A stretch of 64,000 nucleotides of DNA from WVWN01 sp964563535 (GTDB lineage: Bacteria; RBG-13-66-14; B26-G2; WVWN01): positions 1 through 64,000 of the forward strand of contig CAZLXP010000001.1 of assembly GCA_964563535.1 (NCBI GenBank), read 5' to 3'. The position numbers and the translations under genes were made by a program. The notes beneath the pieces are model-generated. The model searched no databases, was not told the origin of the DNA, and worked only from the letters and a program-made list of their open reading frames with translations. Within the stretch, counting starts at the first letter, position 1. Each line of letters opens with the position of its first letter. Shown in pieces: positions 59,001 to 64,000 of this stretch.

Positions 59001-62000
59001 TGTTAATTGTTCTCGAACCCTATTAATCGAACCTTCGGGGTCTTGGTTGTGGGCGAATTCGAGTGCCGTAATAATATAATTAAACTGGTAATCCTTCCGC
59101 CAATATACTCCACAGCCGATATTTAATAAATCCGCCCAGACCCTATCCGCTTCATCAGAGAATCCGCACCGGCCCCACGCCGAAGCGCAGGCCACTAACC
59201 AATTCGTAGCCGATGAAGCTTCTTCATTTTCCCTTACGCTTACTTCCACTATCTCGATTAGGTTACGGATCAACCCCTTCGAAACGTCGTCGTCCCCCAT
59301 ATTATAAACGGCTTCCGCTAAAGCTAATGTAGCCTTCGGATATAAGACAGCCCTCTTTCCATCCCGGCCTCGAAGCCATAACCGGGTAATTAGCGCGACG
59401 TCCGCTTCTGTTAGAATTGAAGTTATACACGACCAAACTTGTTCGAATAAAACATAGGCGCTTCGCCTGTAGAGTCCCTCGGTAAAATCGAACCGGCGGT
59501 CCAAACCTTCGAATAAATACGTTGGAGGATCTAACCCTTCCAATATACCTTCTATAATCGCGACAGCGGAATCTCCGTCAACTAATTCGCGAGTGTTGCG
59601 AACCCACAACCACGCAAGTCGCCCGATGGCGGAAACAACCGTTTTTACGGGTTCGGTTAATCCGGTCGTGGTCGCTTCGAACCACGGAAATCCGGTATCT
59701 TCTTGGAGGAAATAAATCCTCAATTGATCGTAAAGGGCGTAGATGTCGTCATTAAATTCAACCCCCGACCTCTCGGAACCCGAAAGGCTAGTTGGTAGCC
59801 GGGGTCGTGGGGCGGGGGCTGTTCGCGGTACGTCGTTTAGTACTAACTCCGGTAACTCAAGATATAACGCGTTCCGGAAGTCATCCGGGATTTCCGATAG
59901 GTTTAGTTCTCCTAACTCCGCCTTGGCTTCGTTTCCTACTCCCCTAAGCGTTAATATTAAACAGATTGCGGCGCTAGCTGTAGCCCTTACTATCGACCCC
60001 ACCCTATCAGAATCGCGGATACTCTCTAATGCGTCAATTATACCGCGTTCGGCATACTCACGTACGACTGCCATTTGGATTTTGGTATTTATCTTGGCGC
60101 CCTCAATATCCGTGACGGTTTCTCTCGTATAACGGCCGTGCAAAGGTTTGGTCTGCCAAACCGTATCTTCTATGCGCCGGAGTAATTCGACCGGGTTTCC
60201 TACGTGACTTTTCGCGCAGTACCATTTTATATTTGCTTGGACGTCGGACCCGGGATCGGGCGCTTCCCCTAACCCAGCTTCTATAATACGTCGTGGTAGT
60301 ATCTTACCTCTCGATTTACGATACGAGAGAGCGAATTCAGCGAACTCGGTCGGACTACACTTCCTACGTTCACCGTCCCAGACTCTCCTCGTCGCTTCTT
60401 CATCGCGCCCCATATCCAAGAGTAATACCGCTAACTCGTTTTCCGACAATCCAATATTATGGTCTACAAGTGCGACCGTCTGTTTTAGAAGCGATATTCT
60501 AACGAACTCCAACACATCGTGGGTGAATGACGCGGCTTGCCATGCATAATCAAGGTTCCTCTGTATCTCGTAGATAGGCCTAAAGTTTTTCCACGCCCTT
60601 TCTAACCAATTACCGTCGCATATTTCCAGAACCTTAGTATATTCGCCGGCTTCAACCGCGTGTCGAAATTGGTGACGCCAAGTCTCATCCCTATTAGGGT
60701 GTTGTTCGTACCAACTCGTCATCGCTACAGCGATTTCTTTTTGTATGTCACTCGTACGTTCGTTTACGAAATCGGCGAAACTATTATGCTTAATCGCCCA
60801 GCTTTTGGCGTCAGAAACTCGTAGGAGATGTTTCGTACGCCTCAGCGTCTGGTGGACTTCTAGGAGTGTGGTTTCAGGTCTTACGAAAGTTAATACGTCC
60901 TTTAAAGTTTCGGGCGTAATAAACTCGTTAAGCGCTGCCAAGAACGCTAGGATATGAACCGTTAGGGGATCGGATTCTAAATCAGCCCAAAGGTAACGGA
61001 AGTAGTGATCAATCTTCTCACCTCGTAGCGTTGGCGCCGATTCGAGATACGTTTTTTGATCGAGCTTACTCATCCCTTGTAATTGGCTAGCTAGGATATC
61101 CAGTATAAGGGGGACTCCTCGAGTTATTTCGCAGACCAACCTTAGGAATTCGCCAGAAAGATTAACGCCGCGGCGCCGGAAAAACTCGAACACTTGATCT
61201 TGAGTAAATCCGGGGACCTGGATATGACGCTTCGGATCACTTTCTATATGTTCGCGGACCGCCGAAGGTAAAACATCCGGATATTGCGAACTTAAAACGA
61301 TCAATACGTTCTTCGGTAGTGTCGCGTCTAGTACATTCGTTAATGGTTGTTCGAGTGTTTCCCGGCTTTTACGATGTACGTGGTCCAAACCATCGACGAC
61401 GAAGATAACCCGGAGGCCACTTTTCGAGAGTCTCGATAACCAATTATTAAGCTGTTCTTGATTTAATTCGCCCCAGGGGTTCGGGAATTCGAAATGAGGG
61501 AAGGCGTTTCGTAAACTAATACAAATCGATTGCGTAAATATATCGCCCCGGAGCCGGTCGTTTCCTAAACTCTCGTCGTTAGGGACGAAGCAATAGTACC
61601 CGAAAAGGATGCCCGGGTTTTCTCTCCGGTACATAGAAAGTGCCGTCGATTTCCCACTGCCGGGCTCCCCCTCAAGGAATACGAACCCTCTATCTAGCGT
61701 CTTAAGTGATTCGCTTATTTTGTCGAAAAGTGCCGGTGTAGGAACCCATAACTCCTCGTCAACAGGGAACTCCTGACTAACATGAATAGCGAAATGCCTA
61801 TCTAATCCTAATTCTTTGAGGACAACTTTCTTATCTACCTCTTGACGGGAGATAGACCAATTTACTATCGCGTCCGTTAATTTATAGAATTGCGTTTTAT
61901 CTAGACCTAGCGTTGCAAGTTGGGCGAGTACTCTATATCTCATCGTTTCGCGGTCGGGTTGACCGAACTCGAAACGCAAACATTTAAGGAAACGCGACAA

Positions 62001-62516
62001 TTCTTCGGGATCACGGAGGTCGGTCTGTTCAAGAATACAGTCTAGGATCTCCGCGTATTCATCGTATAACTCAGCCTGTTCGATATCGGTGACATCGGGG
62101 TTCTCGTTAAAAGGTTTTTGGAATTCGCTGATAAAATCCCTGAGGCTTTTCTTATATTTACCCAGTCTAGTCCCGGCCCTCCGGTTAGAAAAAAGAACAA
62201 CTTCTACAGGGTGATCGCCTTCGGCGATTTGCTTAAAACCGCGCACTAGTTTCCCTAGTAACGAAATCGAATCCCCGGCGCTCGTTAAAAGGTTAATTAG
62301 GGTAAAAGAGAATGAGTCATCCTCAGAATATTTAACTTGGATGAAAGAATCTTTGTCGTCGGCTTTTACAATAATATCGTCGATATATTTGGCCAGTTGG
62401 GGGTTTTCTAAAATAATCGAGTTATATCTACTACCGGTTTCTATTAACGTCAGGACGTACGACGCTGCCACAATATTCTGGTAGTAGAATCCACCTTGCG
62501 CGTCAGCTCCTGCCAT
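56076..62516 (-). CDS. Avs-like STAND NTPase with N-terminal DUF4297-like nuclease
   Basis: 2146 residues in one frame, ATG 62516 after AAGAGG. Residues 1-225: DUF4297/Cap4-like PD-(D/E)XK nuclease (GGFYYQNIVAASYVL, IDDIIVK Asp46/47, FIQVKYS Gln60-x-Lys62). Residues about 260-560: STAND ATPase with Walker A LEGEPGSGKST (282-291), Walker B VIFVVDGLDHV (Asp375) and a sensor-like LSSQYPD. The remaining 1500 residues are helical, probably TPR-like sensor repeats, ending in a separate alpha/beta piece (FFPLVVITRRAFRGTRTLDLAALN). In Avs proteins the C-terminal part binds a phage protein, the ATPase oligomerises and the nuclease cuts DNA. Flanked by direct repeats, more AT-rich than neighbours. Confidence 0.85.
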   Translation of the reverse strand: MAGADAQGGFYYQNIVAASYVLTLIETGSRYNSIILENPQLAKYIDDIIVKADDKDSFIQVKYSEDDSFSFTLINLLTSAGDSISLLGKLVRGFKQIAEGDHPVEVVLFSNRRAGTRLGKYKKSLRDFISEFQKPFNENPDVTDIEQAELYDEYAEILDCILEQTDLRDPEELSRFLKCLRFEFGQPDRETMRYRVLAQLATLGLDKTQFYKLTDAIVNWSISRQEVDKKVVLKELGLDRHFAIHVSQEFPVDEELWVPTPALFDKISESLKTLDRGFVFLEGEPGSGKSTALSMYRRENPGILFGYYCFVPNDESLGNDRLRGDIFTQSICISLRNAFPHFEFPNPWGELNQEQLNNWLSRLSKSGLRVIFVVDGLDHVHRKSRETLEQPLTNVLDATLPKNVLIVLSSQYPDVLPSAVREHIESDPKRHIQVPGFTQDQVFEFFRRRGVNLSGEFLRLVCEITRGVPLILDILASQLQGMSKLDQKTYLESAPTLRGEKIDHYFRYLWADLESDPLTVHILAFLAALNEFITPETLKDVLTFVRPETTLLEVHQTLRRTKHLLRVSDAKSWAIKHNSFADFVNERTSDIQKEIAVAMTSWYEQHPNRDETWRHQFRHAVEAGEYTKVLEICDGNWLERAWKNFRPIYEIQRNLDYAWQAASFTHDVLEFVRISLLKQTVALVDHNIGLSENELAVLLLDMGRDEEATRRVWDGERRKCSPTEFAEFALSYRKSRGKILPRRIIEAGLGEAPDPGSDVQANIKWYCAKSHVGNPVELLRRIEDTVWQTKPLHGRYTRETVTDIEGAKINTKIQMAVVREYAERGIIDALESIRDSDRVGSIVRATASAAICLILTLRGVGNEAKAELGELNLSEIPDDFRNALYLELPELVLNDVPRTAPAPRPRLPTSLSGSERSGVEFNDDIYALYDQLRIYFLQEDTGFPWFEATTTGLTEPVKTVVSAIGRLAWLWVRNTRELVDGDSAVAIIEGILEGLDPPTYLFEGLDRRFDFTEGLYRRSAYVLFEQVWSCITSILTEADVALITRLWLRGRDGKRAVLYPKATLALAEAVYNMGDDDVSKGLIRNLIEIVEVSVRENEEASSATNWLVACASAWGRCGFSDEADRVWADLLNIGCGVYWRKDYQFNYIITALEFAHNQDPEGSINRVREQLTLAHKLDGVTQAKTVATAIGGLIEFISKIDPRVALKALSREEELVFRDVTLSDIVRVLAENTDVDRRFVLALAETLDRWEDYRWFNDQTKPAMFSVYSAALKNDDIGTAINAYEFWRYVLLVEKDMPEELGRWAELWISLGNAPLEVSSDYAKYPPKSEEGADTRLYPGASSERERWAEELEGFSGDVLSELETIFDEACREETRKGRLRELDSTRPDIKMALAKAACREEEDIEDKHIDVYFGELTDKAMDAPLEGGLRTREILRQAFNEFVVAISDILPVAVTAEDFEGYFDVEGWLDSLVRTVDIPLSLDEEVRSRLPGWVKSAPSAALEEWEAFYRQRCRSGTKAVGLYEVACRWEASDPDRAVTDLVEAWEALGKYLESYGELGHIIFTKLLEFDKEKSIEVLFEGFRREYQKYPESIIYQLDNLLKFVAKTSSFDALKLYDIWSEYNKRLVAGIIEKPSDLGWLTNGRSSTFENACLSYLIELFDYPVVGLRLLAQDALFRLLTERVELIEVILDTWGSLTDGQKEYVTTLMFSVFIYNTGVAERFASRLVKLGQHENHRNLRITIDKSIEVAAQRGADIPTKTLACSRGLVESPRIISRRLPQLEMKAGEKVQFPKYIEWMMNVLGKGAPGEELKKRFLTELSRLYPRLEEGLKDEYAVYQEYNINTNFDLIEIEGEFGRETRSALNRAIQSLVETGQIEFDFLQYNEDILRLSDPTDNLVKRVIRPDRISWINDGLTDDEFLEFADVGGLQAHYDSRDPEWITLFENTEQRTGERLSPDTQRANLTWVITFGIPRGGTVPTVDEAYDEIREGSLSRFRNLYRYELARSNAPPSVAGFFPLVVITRRAFRGTRTLDLAALNHSIAEEVGFLPAAGDEFGYNMNGHKAVRSIEWQEAFDQGRRRHKPKSEGFLLEIKRDILERIADNRRMEVWAYISIRRSIDRYKPECQMDWRTYKDVFRIPLLNARN

Positions 62517-62537
62517 AAATCAACGCAACCTCTTTCC

Positions 62538-62711
62538 TTAGTTCGATCCTACCGGTTTGATCGCAGCGGTCCTGTTTGATAACAACGTATTTTGCTGATA
62601 CCCGCCCGCAAAGTTGACGAAACGCCGCCCCCAGCCTGAGCCGGCGGGCGGCTTAGTGGAGTTGCCTCCGATCCTTTTCGCGTTCCTGTTCTCGAGCCTC
62701 CGTGAGTCCAT
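62538..62711 (-). CDS. Short ORF directly behind a strong promoter (right repeat copy)
   Basis: 57 codons from ATG 62711, six nt after the -10 box, to TAA 62538, 22 nt before the STAND gene start. The first 30 codons match the short frame at 55988. Its position in front of a toxic-type defence gene suits a leader peptide or translational control, but coding is unproven. Confidence 0.4.
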   Translation of the reverse strand: MDSRRLENRNAKRIGGNSTKPPAGSGWGRRFVNFAGGYQQNTLLSNRTAAIKPVGSN

Positions 62712-62746
62712 ACCGTCATTTTAATCGTCACTACGGCCTAAGTCAA
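62627..62746 (-). repeat. Promoter-leader direct repeat, right copy (promoter of the STAND gene)
   Basis: Minus strand TTGACT (62741-62746), 17 nt, TAAAAT (62718-62723). The following ~95 bases match the left copy with scattered changes, including GGAGGCAACTCC and the GCCGCCCGCCGGC hairpin. Transcripts would run into the STAND gene with a ~195-nt leader. 62747-62910 shows nothing I can identify. Confidence 0.8.
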
Positions 62747-62910
62747 GCGGAAGCGTCCTGTGTGCCGCCCATCACGGGAAGCCCCCTGGCCCACTTTGGC
62801 CCACCGCTAGAATCGACGCAAAACGCGTTTGGGTACCGAGATACCCCTGACGTACAGAGCGCTTTAGACGGCGCGAAGTCGCCGCTGACGTTTTCTGAGC
62901 AAGCCGGCCT

Positions 62911-64000
62911 TTACGCGCCGAAGACCTCCTTGATCAAGTCGTAGGCGGCGTTGATGCCGCCCTCCGCGGTCTCGTCGGTGGTGAGGAGGACGCCGCCCGG
63001 GCCGCCCTCTTCGTTTTCCTCGTAGGGGATGATGCCGTTCTCGCGGTACCACTTCTCCTTGCGTTCCCACTTCCTGCGATATTCGCGGTCGTGGAGGAGA
63101 CCGCAATGCTCCCAGTAGTACGTGAAGCCGGTCTCGGCGTCGGCGACGGTGAAATCCGGCCACACGGTCCGGCCGTCTTTCCCGGTGAACGGCTTCTCGT
63201 AGCTGTATTCCACGCCGGCGTGTTTCAGGGCGTTAGCGATGATGACCTCCGACTTGGAGGCGACGAGCTCGCCGTTCTCGGTGAGATAAACTCGGTTGCG
63301 GTCGAGGGTTCGCGGCCGCCCTGGCTTCACCTCCACTACGCACGGGTCGGGGGCGTCGAAGAGGTTAGTCAGGCGTTCGGCAACGACGCTTTCGCCGGCG
63401 GAGGCATAGCTTTTAAGTTGGTAGACGTCGCCCTGGTAGAGAACGACGACGCGGTCCTTTTGGCGGGTGAGGGCGGTGTAGAGAAGTTCGCGCGACAGGA
63501 GCCAGCACGGCTCCGGGAGGACGAGGATGACGACGTCGAAATCGCTCCCCTGCGCCTTGTGAACGGTGAGGGCGTAAGCGAGTTCAAGGTACGTATCGCC
63601 GTCTTCGGCGAAGTGCTTCCCCGAATACTTATAGAGGATTCCCGGTTGGGAGGAGAACTCGACTTCGAGTTGATACGGCGCCCGTTTTAATTTCTTCCGC
63701 TTAGCCTCGTTAACGCACTCGCCCACGACGACGCCGATTTCGCCGTTAGCGACGTACTCGAGGGGTTCGTCCACCTGCGGCGCCCATAGTTGGTAATGGC
63801 CGTGGTTGATGACGTTTATGACCTTCTCGCCGTAGACGATGCCCTCCGGGCCGATTGGCCGCGGTATATCGCGGCGCCAACCCTCTTTAACCTGCGCGCG
63901 GGCAATCGTATTCGCTTGGAAACGACGGTGGATCATCCGGTTGATTTCCGCGACGCCGTGCGCCAGGCCGCGGACCGGCGAGAGGATTTGCCAGTCGTCG
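62911..64000 (-). CDS. UvrD/RecD-like helicase C-terminal part with PD-(D/E)XK domain, 5' end beyond window
   Basis: The frame is open to the window edge (DDWQILSPVRGLAHGVAEINRMIHRRF precedes an internal Met). 363 codons are visible. Helicase motifs at the end: ELAYALTVHKAQGSDFDVVILVLP (motif V) and SRELLYTALTRQKDRVVVLY (motif VI), as in UvrD_C_2/RecD2-type helicases. A nuclease-like tail follows (SEVIIANALKHAGVEYSYEKPF ... VWPDFTVADAETGFTYYWEHCG), with Glu, Asp and Glu in PD-(D/E)XK order and a Cys in place of the usual Lys region. It is probably another defence or repair enzyme; the ATPase motifs I-III lie outside. Confidence 0.85.
   Translation of the reverse strand, partial: DDWQILSPVRGLAHGVAEINRMIHRRFQANTIARAQVKEGWRRDIPRPIGPEGIVYGEKVINVINHGHYQLWAPQVDEPLEYVANGEIGVVVGECVNEAKRKKLKRAPYQLEVEFSSQPGILYKYSGKHFAEDGDTYLELAYALTVHKAQGSDFDVVILVLPEPCWLLSRELLYTALTRQKDRVVVLYQGDVYQLKSYASAGESVVAERLTNLFDAPDPCVVEVKPGRPRTLDRNRVYLTENGELVASKSEVIIANALKHAGVEYSYEKPFTGKDGRTVWPDFTVADAETGFTYYWEHCGLLHDREYRRKWERKEKWYRENGIIPYEENEEGGPGGVLLTTDETAEGGINAAYDLIKEVFGA

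Noticed and set aside
62750..62850. T-arm-like sequence suggesting a tRNA 3' half on the minus strand
   Set aside because: A TCGATTC-like loop is present but stems do not pair and no CCA-type acceptor fits.

Overview
The window looks like a chromosomal segment of an uncultured Gram-negative bacterium. Evidence for an outer membrane is a Wza-like export protein, a LysM lipoprotein and secreted beta-barrel-like proteins. Core genes are GC-rich with strong Shine-Dalgarno sites, while accessory genes are clearly more AT-rich. I cannot name the phylum. The five NHL-repeat proteins all end in the same short tail (SLGRVKALFK-like), which may point to an FCB-group or candidate phylum, but that is a guess.

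Layout. (1) 1-7.6 kb, minus strand: exopolysaccharide locus with a GT-C glycosyltransferase (cut by the window edge), Wzz/tyrosine-kinase fusion, SLBB export protein, LysM lipoprotein, outer-membrane protein and GT4 glycosyltransferase. (2) 7.7-17.1 kb, minus strand: tightly coupled signalling cluster of an NtrC-like sigma-54 activator, three PAS histidine kinases and three Rcp1/CheY-like receivers. (3) 17.4-19.8 kb, plus strand: a sigma-54 promoter followed by a secreted cell-wall-binding-like protein, a Cys-rich peptide and two receiver-like proteins. (4) 20-25.5 kb and 37-39.5 kb: five paralogous NHL-propeller genes (one with a nonsense codon), mixed with tRNA-Leu 5' halves, shared terminators and a pair of ~150-bp inverted repeats.

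(5) 25.5-37 kb: a DUF3467/HEPN-like operon, then a type IIG restriction-modification gene. Downstream lies a stacked array of accessory genes: nucleotide cyclase, small zinc-binding and basic proteins, membrane proteins, DUF3800, a winged-helix-like protein and a PTP/DSP phosphatase. Each cargo block is followed by a decayed copy of the 3' end of the RM gene; nine copies are visible and a terminator closes the array. I read this as a fossil record of repeated target-recognition-domain replacement.

(6) 39.7-42.3 kb: a graveyard of truncated ImmA/IrrE, IS3-type remnants and a decayed RM gene. (7) 42.3-46.4 kb: an operon of QueC, a tRNA-guanine-transglycosylase-like protein (with an in-frame TGA), a CD-NTase and a SLOG-nucleoside phosphorylase fusion, resembling type IV CBASS. 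(8) 46.9-55.7 kb: type III-like restriction system with a Schlafen/AlbA protein, an HhH glycosylase and a membrane protein inserted around it; a duplicated 5' end of the res gene marks one insertion. (9) 56-62.7 kb: a 2146-residue Avs-like STAND NTPase with an N-terminal DUF4297-like nuclease, lying between two copies of a promoter/short-ORF repeat. (10) 62.9-64 kb: a helicase-nuclease fragment running off the edge.

Overall the left quarter makes and regulates envelope polysaccharide, and the right two thirds is a layered defence island. Promoters follow a close sigma-70 consensus with 17-nt spacers, several with the start codon only 5-6 nt after the -10 box, suggesting leaderless mRNAs.
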